DNA of 27,190 nucleotides, taken from a virus. The notes under the pieces were generated by a model that was given only the letters and a program-made list of their open reading frames with translations, did not search any database and was not told the DNA's origin. How positions within the stretch are numbered: the first letter of the stretch is position 1; every line of letters begins with the position of its first letter. A program made the translations under genes and the position numbers. The stretch covers positions 1 to 27,190 of the IMG/VR virus record IMGVR_UViG_3300048771_000030; one strand, written 5' to 3'. Positions 7,271 through 15,234 of the stretch are shown piece after piece.

Positions 7271-8208
7271 TAGATGCCCTCAAACCGCTGCAAGAATGTA
7301 AATGTGACAAGTGCCTCGCCTGCGCCTCCATCCATCTCGAGGGAGATCTCGTTCGGCCCCGGAATGAGAGCCCACATATCGCGCTGATTTGCATCCATGA
7401 ACTTGCGGAGGTTGGTCGTCGTGCCATCGGGCATAACTGACGTGACCGTGTGCGATGTCGCACCGTCCTCGCGCATATCGATCGTGACAACTTCGTCGAC
7501 GGTGAGAGTGTAATTGAGTAGGAACGATTCGCCGGTCGTGACGTTCATAAGTGACGGGGCGACTCCCGGGCCTGCGATTGTCCAAACCGGGTATGCGTCG
7601 GCATCGCCATCATTAAAGACGACCCAATCCCGCGCAACCGCTGACGACGCGAGTCGCCACGGAGAACAGAACCACGGATTAGAATCAAAGAATAGATTGA
7701 CCGGAGCCTCGTAAGCTGTCACATGCACGATTGCGTTCCCGGCGATGTCATAGAAGTAAGGATCGAACGCAACCATCTTTAACGGGATATTCATCGATTG
7801 GAAGCTGCGGTTCGCATCATCGGGAGAGAGCTCGAATCCACTCTCATACTTACAGAAGCAACTCCGCGTCTCACCGAGTTCATTGGTGATCTGTAACTCA
7901 ATAACGCTCTGAGCATAGGAGAGTGACTTTCGGAGTAGTTGCTTGTTGAGTTCCCGCTCGGCTGCCGTGTATCCTTGAATCCGTATCGGCATGTAGAGCT
8001 CTCGCTTCCCGATAAGTTCCTCGCGGAGCTCCTCGCCTGCGATGTTTGGGATCACATCGGATGTATATGTCCGCGGCATCCCGTGGTGTCCGTATGCGCC
8101 TTTGAGTAGATGATAGCGGGAATCGTAAGACCAATCGCCCGGCGTGTTCTCAGTGTTGAACATATATTCCTGCGAGTCCCACGCCGTTTTAAGTATCCAT
8201 TGCTCCAT
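7270..8208 (-). CDS. Distal tail protein (Dit-like, siphovirus tail component family)
   Basis: The product has 312 residues. The N-terminal half carries the Dit-like signature of ring-forming distal tail proteins: strand-rich start, REELIGKRELYMPIRIQGYT, AERELNKQLLRKSLSYAQ, then ELGETRSCFCKYESGFEL and IPLKMVAFDPYFYD (residues ~140-155). The C-terminal half looks like the accompanying galectin-like beta-sandwich (YPVWTIAGPGVAPSLMNVTT, ending LISLEMDG-type strands). The gene lies directly after the tape measure gene, the conserved place for Dit. The ATG at 8208 shares one base with the tape measure stop (TGATG); a TTG just upstream is a weaker start. It should form the hub linking tail tube and tip. 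Confidence 0.85.
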   Translation of the reverse strand: MEQWILKTAWDSQEYMFNTENTPGDWSYDSRYHLLKGAYGHHGMPRTYTSDVIPNIAGEELREELIGKRELYMPIRIQGYTAAERELNKQLLRKSLSYAQSVIELQITNELGETRSCFCKYESGFELSPDDANRSFQSMNIPLKMVAFDPYFYDIAGNAIVHVTAYEAPVNLFFDSNPWFCSPWRLASSAVARDWVVFNDGDADAYPVWTIAGPGVAPSLMNVTTGESFLLNYTLTVDEVVTIDMREDGATSHTVTSVMPDGTTTNLRKFMDANQRDMWALIPGPNEISLEMDGGAGEALVTFTFLQRFEGI

Positions 8209-11200
8209 CAAATCGCCCCGATGTGATTATAGTCCTCGAGATCTTGTATCGACTTGAAGATCTTGCGCGTGATGTTCTCCGAGTCGACTGAGACATACCA
8301 CTTATGGTTATGCACTGTTTGAGGCTGTGACGACGTTGCGGCCGAGGTGTTGACCGACCCAACCGGAAGGTTCACGCCTGTCGGTGTCGAAACCGGGCCG
8401 ACTGAGCTGACTCCGAACGCAGCCAATACCGACGGGTCAACGCTGCCGAAGTATTTTCGCGGCAAGACCAGCTCATCGCCTTCCTCTCCAATGTTTGCAT
8501 AATAACCGCCGGGCCTTCCCGGGAAGTATCCACCCTCCGCGAGATGAACGACACCTATACCGGGAATATGTGTGTCAAATGAGACTTGACCAAGTGCGGC
8601 CTCAAATGCGCCCGGAATCCCTCCAAAGAATCCCTGTGCGCCGGTCATTAACCACGCACCAAGGCCGCTCACTGCGCCTTGAATTGCGCCGGGCAAGCCG
8701 CCGATAAACCCTTGCGCCGCGGTCATAAGCCACGCACCAAAGCCGCTTATTCCTGATTGTATCCAACTCCCGATCTGTGTCCCGATCGTGCTCAATCCGT
8801 TTATGAATCGGGCCGGGAGTCCGCTGATCCATCCCCAAATTGAATTTCCGATGCCGCTCAGTCCTGATATGAATTGACCCGGAACTCCCTGCAACCACCC
8901 CCAAACCGAGGAACCAATGCCGCTCAGTCCGCTTATGAGTCGTCCCGGGATTCCTGACAACCACCCCCAAACCGAGGAACCAATGCCGCTCAGTCCGTTT
9001 ATGAACTGTCCGGGAACACCTTGCAGCCAGCTCCACACTTTCGAGCCGATTGTCTCGAGTCCGTTTATAAACTGCATTGGCAACGGCGACAGCTTTGACC
9101 AAATGAAGTCTCCGATCGTGGTGAGGAGGTTAATCCACTTTTGCGGCAGGTCTTTTATAAGATTCCAAATGAAGTCGCCGATAGTTGCGAACCCTTGGAT
9201 CTCTCTCAATGCCAGCCCCGAGATCCATCCCCAAATCTTGTCGCCGATCGTGCTCAATCCATCTATGAACTTGCCCGGGATCTGTGTGAGCCATCCCCAA
9301 ACCTTCGTTCCGATGTCCTTCATCCCGTCGACGATATTGCCCCCGAGTGTTGTCAATGCCGTGCCTAACTTGGAGAATGCCGAGCCCCAATCAATCGCCT
9401 TAAACGCATTGATGATCGCTTGTCCAAAGAACTTCAAGGTGACGAATATCAGTGTGAAGATCTGCAACCAATTGACCGCCTTGAGTGCGTTGAGTAGCGC
9501 CGTGCCGAGTGCAACCGCTGACGCGGCGAGAGTCTTGAATACTCCTCCGAGCACACTTCCCCAATTAATGCCGCCGAATGCGCCCGCCAATGCGCCGCCT
9601 AACTTGCCGAATACCTGCCCCCAATCGACCTTTGATAATGCGGTGAATAATGCTATTGCGATCTTGGAGAATATCGTCGGGACAAGCTCGAGCAGTTTGA
9701 TAAAGACGTCGCCGAGTTTGCCGAGGATGTCCGGGCCTGCCTTGGCAACCCCCGCCGATAATCCTTTGCTCATTCCGCCCGAGACTTTCGTCCCCGTCGG
9801 ACTTGTAGCCGATCCCCCGCCGCCGCCGAACAGTGAATCGAACGCTGCGCCGATCCCGTTTATCAGGTTGTTAATCATTGGGGTCGGATCGAAGTTGAGC
9901 AAGCCGGTCAAGACGTTGTCGATCGCGGTGAGCAGCCCGTTCACCATTCCGCCCCAATCAACATTTTTAATGGCGTTGAACGCGCCCATGAACATGCCGC
10001 CGATCTTGTCAGCGATGCCGCCGATCGACGTGACTGCCTCCCCGAGTGCTGTGACCATCATTCCCGGGAAGCCCATGATGTCTTGCTTTATAATATTAAA
10101 TCCACTTGAGAACCCGCTGGTCAGGTCGCTTCCGAGCTTACCAAAGTTCATGCTCGTTAGATCACCAACGAGTTCTTTGACCCACCCAACGAGGCCCATG
10201 AACTGACTTACGAGAGCGCCGACCGAAGTCCTAAACGTTTGCGAGGTCGCATAGAGGACACCAAAGAATGCCACGATCGGGGCGAGTATTGCCAAGACGG
10301 GAACCAACGCAGGCCCGATCAAACCCATCGCCGCCGCCATTAATCCGCCACTCTCCGCACCTCCGGCGACTCCACCTGCGACGCCTTCCGCTGCGACACC
10401 TGCCTCGCCAAGTCCCGAGCCTATTCCCGGGATCATCCCGGCGATTGATGACAGCGGCCCGGGCAAGTTGTCAAAGATTCCGCCCAAGATCCCGGCGTGT
10501 GTTCCTACATCCTCAACTGCGTCTCCGGTATCCTCAACGGCGGGAGTGATGTCACTCGCTGCGCCTTTAACATCGCCGAGTGCTGCCTTCTCGTCGTTCG
10601 TCTTTTGAAGCACCTTGTCAAAGCAAGCAGGATCAGGACATGCGGACGATGCGATCGACGGGAGACCTGACTTCGGTGCGGTTTGTCCGGGGATTGTGAT
10701 CCCGGTCAACTTCTGAACAAGCGGCCCGACCATGTTCGACAGATCGCCAAGCGTCTTTTTCATTGAGTCGAACGTGGTCAGAACTTTGCTTGTAAGCATC
10801 AACAACGGCCCGATCCCTGCGACTATCAAACCAACTATTAAAAGGATGTCTTGCAGCGGCGCGGGTATGTCCCCGAACTTCGATGCGAGGTCGCCGATGA
10901 CGTTTAACAGAGGCATAAAGAGGTTCATCAGTTGCATTGCCATCGCGATAAGTGCCTCACCGATCGGGGCGAACGCGAGCGTCGCCTTCTGTTTCAATAG
11001 TTCAAACTTCTCGCTCAACGTTTGCGCCGCCTCCGCCGCTTTCGCGGTCGCGCCTGTGCTGTTCGCAATCGACGCCGTCAATTGATCGTTGCTTAGTTTG
11101 CCCGCCACGCCCGCGGCGGTGAACATCGTGGCGTTCTTGCCGAGTAGTTTCGACTCGGCGTCAGTGTATTTTCCGCCTTCCTTTGCGTCCGTGACCATGT

Positions 11201-11981
11201 GATTCCAAAAATCGCTTGAGCTTTCACCTGCCGCCTTCGCTGCCGGGCCTACTGCGGTCAATATCGGAACGATCTGTCTCGCCTTTAATCCTGACTGCGT
11301 CATTCCATCGAGGAGTGCGATCTGAGCCGGGACGGTCATACCCATGGCCGACATTGCCGCCGTGCCTTTGTCAAACGCCGGGGCGATGTCACTGATTGAC
11401 ACGCCGGTCTTTTGGAATCCAACGGTCATCATGTCGGTGAGTTGTGGAATAGTCATGAGCGGCGCGTGTATTGCCGCAAGGCCCATGTTCGCGCCTGACA
11501 ACGCCTTCGTGAATGTGTCCGTGTCGGACGCGGCATCCGTCCCCGTCACCTTGGCATAGTTGACCATCGAGGTCGCGGCCTCAGTCATCGCCGGGCCTTG
11601 GAGGTGGAGAGAGTTGTTGAGTTTGTCAATGACACTCGTTAAGGTGTCAGCACTGACCGGGACGGACGCATAAACGGACTTCCAACTTCCTTCGAGACTT
11701 GTGAGTTGCGTCCCTTGCAGTCCTGTCGACTTCGCCATCGTGGAGAATGCGCTGTCGACGGTCATTGCACTTTTAACTGCAAATGCGCCAATGGCGACAA
11801 GGGGCACAGTGACAGCGGCAGTCATTCCGGTTCCGACGCTGCTTAGTGTCGCGGCGTGGCTTTTAAGATTGCTCTCAAAGCCGCCTGCGTCCGACTCTGC
11901 CTGTTTGAACCCACTGCTCAAACCTGACATATCAGCGCCGATCTTGACAATTATGTCAGATCCTACCGAACCAATTGTCAT
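8208..11981 (-). CDS. Tail tape measure protein (TP901-type)
   Basis: The product has 1257 residues, the longest gene. Residues 1-340 match the TP901-type tape measure core (ADMSGLSSGFKQAESDAGGF, VTVPLVAIGAFAVKSAM, FGVQ-like helices, then a hydrophobic segment PLQDILLIVGLIVAGIGPLL). Several hydrophobic stretches follow (540-580, 760-870), then nine 22-residue repeats at 879-1076 and two 26-residue repeats at 1079-1130. The C-terminus has the typical LAEGGYFPGRPGGYY...IGEEGDELVLPRKYFG motif. The gene follows the frameshifted chaperone pair in a TAATG overlap, the conserved order. It sets tail length and is probably ejected at infection. At about 0.15 nm per residue, as in other phages, a tail near 190 nm would be expected (inference). 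Confidence 0.93.
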   Translation of the reverse strand: MTIGSVGSDIIVKIGADMSGLSSGFKQAESDAGGFESNLKSHAATLSSVGTGMTAAVTVPLVAIGAFAVKSAMTVDSAFSTMAKSTGLQGTQLTSLEGSWKSVYASVPVSADTLTSVIDKLNNSLHLQGPAMTEAATSMVNYAKVTGTDAASDTDTFTKALSGANMGLAAIHAPLMTIPQLTDMMTVGFQKTGVSISDIAPAFDKGTAAMSAMGMTVPAQIALLDGMTQSGLKARQIVPILTAVGPAAKAAGESSSDFWNHMVTDAKEGGKYTDAESKLLGKNATMFTAAGVAGKLSNDQLTASIANSTGATAKAAEAAQTLSEKFELLKQKATLAFAPIGEALIAMAMQLMNLFMPLLNVIGDLASKFGDIPAPLQDILLIVGLIVAGIGPLLMLTSKVLTTFDSMKKTLGDLSNMVGPLVQKLTGITIPGQTAPKSGLPSIASSACPDPACFDKVLQKTNDEKAALGDVKGAASDITPAVEDTGDAVEDVGTHAGILGGIFDNLPGPLSSIAGMIPGIGSGLGEAGVAAEGVAGGVAGGAESGGLMAAAMGLIGPALVPVLAILAPIVAFFGVLYATSQTFRTSVGALVSQFMGLVGWVKELVGDLTSMNFGKLGSDLTSGFSSGFNIIKQDIMGFPGMMVTALGEAVTSIGGIADKIGGMFMGAFNAIKNVDWGGMVNGLLTAIDNVLTGLLNFDPTPMINNLINGIGAAFDSLFGGGGGSATSPTGTKVSGGMSKGLSAGVAKAGPDILGKLGDVFIKLLELVPTIFSKIAIALFTALSKVDWGQVFGKLGGALAGAFGGINWGSVLGGVFKTLAASAVALGTALLNALKAVNWLQIFTLIFVTLKFFGQAIINAFKAIDWGSAFSKLGTALTTLGGNIVDGMKDIGTKVWGWLTQIPGKFIDGLSTIGDKIWGWISGLALREIQGFATIGDFIWNLIKDLPQKWINLLTTIGDFIWSKLSPLPMQFINGLETIGSKVWSWLQGVPGQFINGLSGIGSSVWGWLSGIPGRLISGLSGIGSSVWGWLQGVPGQFISGLSGIGNSIWGWISGLPARFINGLSTIGTQIGSWIQSGISGFGAWLMTAAQGFIGGLPGAIQGAVSGLGAWLMTGAQGFFGGIPGAFEAALGQVSFDTHIPGIGVVHLAEGGYFPGRPGGYYANIGEEGDELVLPRKYFGSVDPSVLAAFGVSSVGPVSTPTGVNLPVGSVNTSAATSSQPQTVHNHKWYVSVDSENITRKIFKSIQDLEDYNHIGAI
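8754..9347 (-). repeat. Nine tandem 66-bp in-frame repeats in the tape measure gene
   Basis: Tape measure residues 879-1076 divide exactly into nine 22-residue units with the pattern (I/V/L)PGxFIxGLSxIGxxIWGWLxG. Examples are VPGQFINGLSGIGSSVWGWL and IPGRLISGLSGIGSSVWGWL. The two central units share a 40-base stretch that is identical at 8892-8931 and 8958-8997, exactly 66 bases apart, which points to recent duplication. The conserved Trp and Gly positions suggest an amphipathic membrane- or tube-active repeat. Copy number would change tail length in 22-residue steps. Confidence 0.9.
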
Positions 11982-12574
11982 TATTCGCCTCTTGCCTTCG
12001 CTGCTTTCTCGTCCTCAACTTCCCATGGCGGTTTGCCAGCTTCGCCCCAAACCGATTTGTCCGCCTTGTATATCACGACACCTTGTCCGACGACCATGCC
12101 GCCTTCGCCTGTGAGGTCAGTGCCACAACATAGTCGAGCGACTCGATTCGCTTCCTCCCACTCGGGAGACTCCGGCGAAGTCGTGTCAGGATCATGGCCC
12201 CACTGCTCGAGGAGTGACCTTGTCGTTTGAAGTAACAACTCCTCGGGAACGATGTCAACGGCCAACGGTTGCGGGGTGAACTGCGGCTCTTCATAATAGT
12301 GTTGCCGACTGACTCCCTTGCCCTTGATATAATCGAGATACCACGGGAGTATATCCTCAATTCGCATCGGCTCTTGCTTCTCATCCCAACGATTGACGTT
12401 GTGAAGGGTCGCATAGAGTTCCGCCCGTTTTATAGCTTCATGTCGTTCTCTATCCTGCCATCCAAGGAACATTTGCCGAAATTGATATGGCGTCAGCGCA
12501 AAGATCTCGTCGTATGAGAGATTCAGAACGCCGAGGCCAACTGAGAGTATCTCGTCCCATTTAAAGGAGCTCAG
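11981..12574 (-). CDS. Tail assembly chaperone, frameshifted T-domain (C-terminal part of gpGT-like fusion)
   Basis: This frame is open from the slippery site down to a stop at 11981-11983. After a -1 shift, translation continues LSSFKWDEILSVGLGVLNLS, then YDEIFALTPYQFRQMFLGWQ, with no stop, and runs on for 197 residues. The full fusion (13026 to 11981) would be 348 residues. The helical ALTPYQFRQM region is typical of the C-terminal domain of siphovirus tail assembly chaperones that recruit tube protein to the tape measure. An ATG at 12472 lacks a ribosome site and would cut the domain, so I take the frameshift product as the real one. The tape measure gene follows immediately, as in lambda-like G/GT systems. 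The C-terminus is acidic and basic mixed (EVEDEKAAKARGE). Confidence 0.82.
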   Translation of the reverse strand: MSSFKWDEILSVGLGVLNLSYDEIFALTPYQFRQMFLGWQDRERHEAIKRAELYATLHNVNRWDEKQEPMRIEDILPWYLDYIKGKGVSRQHYYEEPQFTPQPLAVDIVPEELLLQTTRSLLEQWGHDPDTTSPESPEWEEANRVARLCCGTDLTGEGGMVVGQGVVIYKADKSVWGEAGKPPWEVEDEKAAKARGE

Positions 12575-13026
12575 TTTTTTTCGTCTGCTTCCTCACCTTC
12601 CTCAAGACCTTCGACTTCGTCGAGCGGGTGCTGAAACTCATCACCGTCCTCTTTGACGTTGCCCGCGATCGTGCCTTCAAATGCAAGACCGATTGCTTCG
12701 CCTACCTTTTCGATGATGTATCCAAAGTCCTCAACATTGAGGATCTTGCCCGCGAGGGTCGTTGTCATCCCGCCGAACTGCGGTCGGAGTGCGAACGCTA
12801 AGAGCACTCGCATATCATGGAAGCTGACGTTCTCGGGATGTTCACCGCCGCTCTTGTTTAGAACTGCAAGCAACGATTCGTTCCCGCGGAACTGCAACTC
12901 CGCATCGGCCATCGCGTTATAATCTAACTTGAGGTAGACAGTCCGATGATCTTTCGGTTTAATCAATTTCGCCGCGATTGACTTATGGAAATCGACCGCG
13001 ACCTCGCCTTTATGAGGATTCGCCAT
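12571..13026 (-). CDS. Tail assembly chaperone, unshifted G-type product
   Basis: The product has 151 residues: a conserved-looking globular part (VYLKLDYNAMADAELQFRG at 30-48, then NVSFHDMRVLLAFALRPQFG) and a very acidic C-terminus (HPLDEVEGLEEGEEADEKN). The size, the position between major tail genes and tape measure, and the slippery heptamer overlapping its last codons identify it as the short form of the tail assembly chaperone. The pool of short and long forms normally coats the tape measure during tail building. The nearest Shine-Dalgarno (AAGGAG) is about 18 bases from the ATG, further than usual, across an A/T-rich spacer, so initiation may be inefficient. Confidence 0.82.
   Translation of the reverse strand: MANPHKGEVAVDFHKSIAAKLIKPKDHRTVYLKLDYNAMADAELQFRGNESLLAVLNKSGGEHPENVSFHDMRVLLAFALRPQFGGMTTTLAGKILNVEDFGYIIEKVGEAIGLAFEGTIAGNVKEDGDEFQHPLDEVEGLEEGEEADEKN
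12574..12580 (-). promoter_or_regulatory. Programmed -1 ribosomal frameshift site A AAA AAC
   Basis: On the minus strand the zero frame reads GAC GAA AAA AAC TGA, so the last sense codons contain the canonical X XXY YYZ heptamer A AAA AAC directly before the stop. Slipping back one base continues as CTG AGC TCC TTT and joins the open downstream frame. Both bases and frames were checked: 12574 and the downstream ATG at 12472 differ by 102, a multiple of three. A weak downstream pairing CTGAG/CTCAG (12574-12570 with 12545-12541) could help but is not convincing. Confidence 0.88.
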
Positions 13027-13048
13027 AACGATTCTTTATTATACTCCT

Positions 13049-13495
13049 TTAATCCCCGATCAACGGGGTCGACAATACTGCGATCTGAACGTTTGCCGTG
13101 TCGCCTGCGAAGTTGACAAGGACGCTATTTGCCGCAGGCGCTATCGAACCTACTGTTTGGTTATACCGGGACTTCTGAAACGGCCCGAGACTCTTAAATG
13201 TTGGCGTCACGTTGCCCGCTGCGAGCGAACCGATGACGTCGTGCTGCGGGGACTTATATCCTTGGCTGCAAGCCGTCCCGCATTGCGCGGTCACGGTCAC
13301 AACTGAGGACGAAGTGCTCCGAACAAGCAACGCCTCACGGCCCGTATTGGGGAACGAGATCCCGTTCGCAAAGTCCGCCGCAATCAGCGTGTACCACGTC
13401 AGGTTTAATCCCGTTGTGGGGGGCTGTGGCGGAACGTGTGCTCCGGTGTCGACAATCGTCGATACTTGCGGAGTTATAATATTTGGATCTACCAT
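13049..13495 (-). CDS. Small tail-region beta-sandwich protein, paralogue of the adjacent upstream gene
   Basis: The product has 148 residues, strand-rich and without membrane segments. It shares with the 115-residue neighbour (13509-13856) the motif F-x-NTGRE (FPNTGREALLVRS), a central Cys pair region (QCGTACSQG), a GPF motif (SLGPFQKSRYNQ) and a C-terminal strand AVLST-like ending. The two are probably tandem duplicates of one Ig-like or jelly-roll fold. An AAGGAG site lies about 9 bases before the ATG and overlaps the upstream stop. Located between the major tail protein and the chaperones, they may decorate the tail tube or act as tail-tube accessory proteins. Exact function is unknown. 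Confidence 0.7.
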   Translation of the reverse strand: MVDPNIITPQVSTIVDTGAHVPPQPPTTGLNLTWYTLIAADFANGISFPNTGREALLVRSTSSSVVTVTAQCGTACSQGYKSPQHDVIGSLAAGNVTPTFKSLGPFQKSRYNQTVGSIAPAANSVLVNFAGDTANVQIAVLSTPLIGD

Positions 13496-13508
13496 CTTAT
13501 TTCACTCC

Positions 13509-13856
13509 TTACACCGTCGGAACCTGTATGACCAAGACCTTGATGTTCGTTATCGAGTCGAATGCGACCGGGATTGAAGTCCCAAAGGCAGCGGGATCGA
13601 ACGGCCCGTATGCCTTGGCGTCATTTGCCACGGTCGTCTCGAGGTTGTCGTGCTCGACTCCATAAGAACACTGACCCTCCGAGAACGTGACCGTGTGCGG
13701 TGATGCCGTGCCGTTGATATGCACAAAGAACTCGCGGCCAGTGTTGACGAACGAGTCTCCGGTCAGTCCTCCGGGCGTTTGCCCTGCGGCAAGCAACGCG
13801 GTCAGATCGAGCCCGGTAAGGCTCATCACTTGAGGCGTATAAACTGTCGCTGCCAT
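13509..13856 (-). CDS. Small tail-region beta-sandwich protein (115 residues), NTGRE family
   Basis: The product begins MAATVYTPQVMSLTGLDLTA and carries FVNTGREFFVHINGTASPHT, two cysteine-flanked strands (GQCSYG) and AYGPFDPAAFG before a final strand IKVLVIQVP. The arrangement matches the next gene (13049-13495), which has a longer N-terminus, so the pair look like duplicates. GGAGG stands about 9 bases before the ATG at 13856. No enzyme motif is visible. Its place right after the major tail protein gene suggests a virion tail component, perhaps an outer decoration of the tube, but a head decoration role is not excluded. Confidence 0.7.
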   Translation of the reverse strand: MAATVYTPQVMSLTGLDLTALLAAGQTPGGLTGDSFVNTGREFFVHINGTASPHTVTFSEGQCSYGVEHDNLETTVANDAKAYGPFDPAAFGTSIPVAFDSITNIKVLVIQVPTV

Positions 13857-13872
13857 TTTTCAACGCCTCCGA

Positions 13873-14301
13873 TTACGCATATTGCAGGATTCCGCAGCCT
13901 GTCACGGTGAGGCTCAGTTTGGTCACGGCTCGGTTCGTTGCGTCGCTGTCCCACCCGATCGTCGAGTATCCGTAATAACCGACGGACGATCCGTTAGGCT
14001 TCCAAGATACACGCCGCATCTCGAGAGCGAGAGGCATGTTCCGCACTAGCATTTGACCGGGGTCAGTAAGGTTCCATTGACAATCAAGGGTCACTGACCA
14101 ATCGTAACCGACCGCTATTGCCAACCCTGCCGCGCTGTCTTTGTTCGTTGCGTCGGCGGTTGCAGGTTTAACGCTCATCTTGGAGGTCGTTTCGCCCCCA
14201 ATCGATACCCAAGACGAAGCTCCGCTTAGATTGGCGTCGACGTAGAACCTCGTCACCATTCCGTTCTCGAAGCTTGCCGGATAGCATGTAGGTACTGCCA
14301 T
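13873..14301 (-). CDS. Major tail (tube) protein, TP901-1-like
   Basis: The product has 142 residues. It starts MAVPTCYPASFENGMVTRFY and carries WVSIGGETTSKMSVKPATAD, TNKDSAAGLAIAVGYDWSVT, LDCQWNLTDPGQMLVRNM and KLSLTVTGCGILQY. The strand order with the NKDSAG loop and the internal W-S-V-T-L strand matches the TP901-1-type major tail protein family, which stacks as hexameric rings to form the tube. Its length is typical for the short members of that family. It sits after the tail terminator-type genes and before the chaperones, the normal order. The purine-rich AAGTGATAGAAAG region before the ATG offers only a weak ribosome site. Confidence 0.83.
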   Translation of the reverse strand: MAVPTCYPASFENGMVTRFYVDANLSGASSWVSIGGETTSKMSVKPATADATNKDSAAGLAIAVGYDWSVTLDCQWNLTDPGQMLVRNMPLALEMRRVSWKPNGSSVGYYGYSTIGWDSDATNRAVTKLSLTVTGCGILQYA

Positions 14302-14308
14302 CTTTCTA

Positions 14309-14740
14309 TCACTTCCTTTGTTTATGTTCGACCTTTATTGCGACCGTGAGTTCCGACTTCCGAACTCCGACCTCTCTTGTGTTGTGTTCGTTGACTACGA
14401 CCGCCGAAACGGTGAAGTTCCGAATCGCAAGAGGTTCTTTCATCAATGCTGCTCTCACCGCGTTCTTTAAGATCTCGAGCCTTGTCTTTGTCTCATAGCC
14501 TTTTGCTACGACACAAGTCATCCGCACCGTGAAAGTCCACGGCGGGAAGTCAGGCGGCGAGAACACTGTTTGCGGGATCATCGCCATTCCGAAATTATCT
14601 ATTTCGACTTTCGGGAGTGTGTCCACATTGACATTAATTCCCTCATCTACGAGCCGGTTGCCGACCTCATAGTAAAGCGTCTCCATATCGCTCTGTGGCT
14701 CGGCCCGTTTCGCGTTCTCAGTATCTTTCTTTTTTGCCAT
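14309..14740 (-). CDS. Hypothetical neck/tail protein, 143 residues
   Basis: The product begins MAKKKDTENAKRAEPQSDME and then has an alpha/beta pattern (TLYYEVGNRLVDEGINVNVD, FTVRMTCVVAKGYETKTRLE, SAVVVNEHNTREVG). It ends in a basic tail KVEHKQRK. No family is recognised with certainty. The strand-helix content and place between the DUF3168-type terminator and the major tail protein suggest a small tail-completion factor. ATG at 14740 is chosen because GGGAGG lies 9 bases upstream; an in-frame GTG three codons earlier lies inside that ribosome site. Confidence 0.7.
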   Translation of the reverse strand: MAKKKDTENAKRAEPQSDMETLYYEVGNRLVDEGINVNVDTLPKVEIDNFGMAMIPQTVFSPPDFPPWTFTVRMTCVVAKGYETKTRLEILKNAVRAALMKEPLAIRNFTVSAVVVNEHNTREVGVRKSELTVAIKVEHKQRK

Positions 14741-14757
14741 GCAACGCACCTCCCGGT

Positions 14758-15234
14758 TTATCGCACCTGTTCAATCCTAAACTGTAACTCGATTTTAGAT
14801 TGCTCGAGCTCCTCTTTGACACGCTTTGCGAGTCCTTCCTCTGCAAGCAGCCGTGTCTCCTCGGCTCCGAACCAAAACATGCCGATGTTAAAATCACAAG
14901 GCGGCGTGAAATTCAATTCGCCCGTGTTGTAAGCTGTTGATAACACCTGATAGACCACATTGAGGATCGATAGGTTGTCCATCGTTCCGCCATAGTCGGT
15001 GAACACATAGATCTCGATGATATAGTCATCAATGAACGCCTGTTTGGTCTCCTCGTTCGTCGCTGTGCAATCGCCAAGGCATACATACGGGAGCGGCATC
15101 CCTTTCGGGATCGTCTCGAATACCGGGACAACTGACGAGGCTCCGTTCTTGGTGAACTGAATCGTGCCGTTTAAGAGCGTGGCGAGCATTACCCGCAGTT
15201 CCCATTGCGCCGTCTTTTTAGCGATCAGCGTCAT
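14758..15234 (-). CDS. Tail terminator/completion protein, DUF3168-like
   Basis: The product has 158 residues. After a helical N-terminus (ELRVMLATLLNGTIQF) comes VFETIPKGMPLPYVCLGDCT, with the P-x-PYV-x-(L/I)G signature of the DUF3168 family, and then the strand pair DDYIIEIYVFTDYGGTMDNL followed by LNVVYQVLSTA. These proteins form the hexameric ring that ends the tail tube and joins it to the head. The order connector, stopper, gp10-like, DUF3168, tube protein is the classic one. It starts in an ATGA overlap with the gp10-like gene. The C-terminal 40 residues (LLAEEGLAKRVKEELEQ) form a charged helix that extends beyond the usual domain. Confidence 0.8.
   Translation of the reverse strand: MTLIAKKTAQWELRVMLATLLNGTIQFTKNGASSVVPVFETIPKGMPLPYVCLGDCTATNEETKQAFIDDYIIEIYVFTDYGGTMDNLSILNVVYQVLSTAYNTGELNFTPPCDFNIGMFWFGAEETRLLAEEGLAKRVKEELEQSKIELQFRIEQVR

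Noticed and set aside
8754-9347. Repeats as a possible CRISPR array
   Set aside because: The 66-base units keep reading frame, lack unique spacers, and lie within a coding gene.
8917-10206. Long plus-strand reading frame (429 codons) opposite the tape measure gene
   Set aside because: It is antisense to the clear, in-family tape measure gene; it is proline/serine-rich in the way a shadow of a Gly/Trp-repeat gene would be, and has no matching family or operon context.
11981-12472. Downstream chaperone frame as an independent gene from ATG 12472
   Set aside because: No ribosome site, and the -1 frame is open and in phase from the slippery heptamer, so the fusion explains it better.
12541-12574. 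Stimulatory stem (CTGAG/CTCAG) after the slippery site
   Set aside because: Only five pairs with a long loop, and it starts inside the heptamer's last base rather than 5-8 bases downstream; not strong enough to call.
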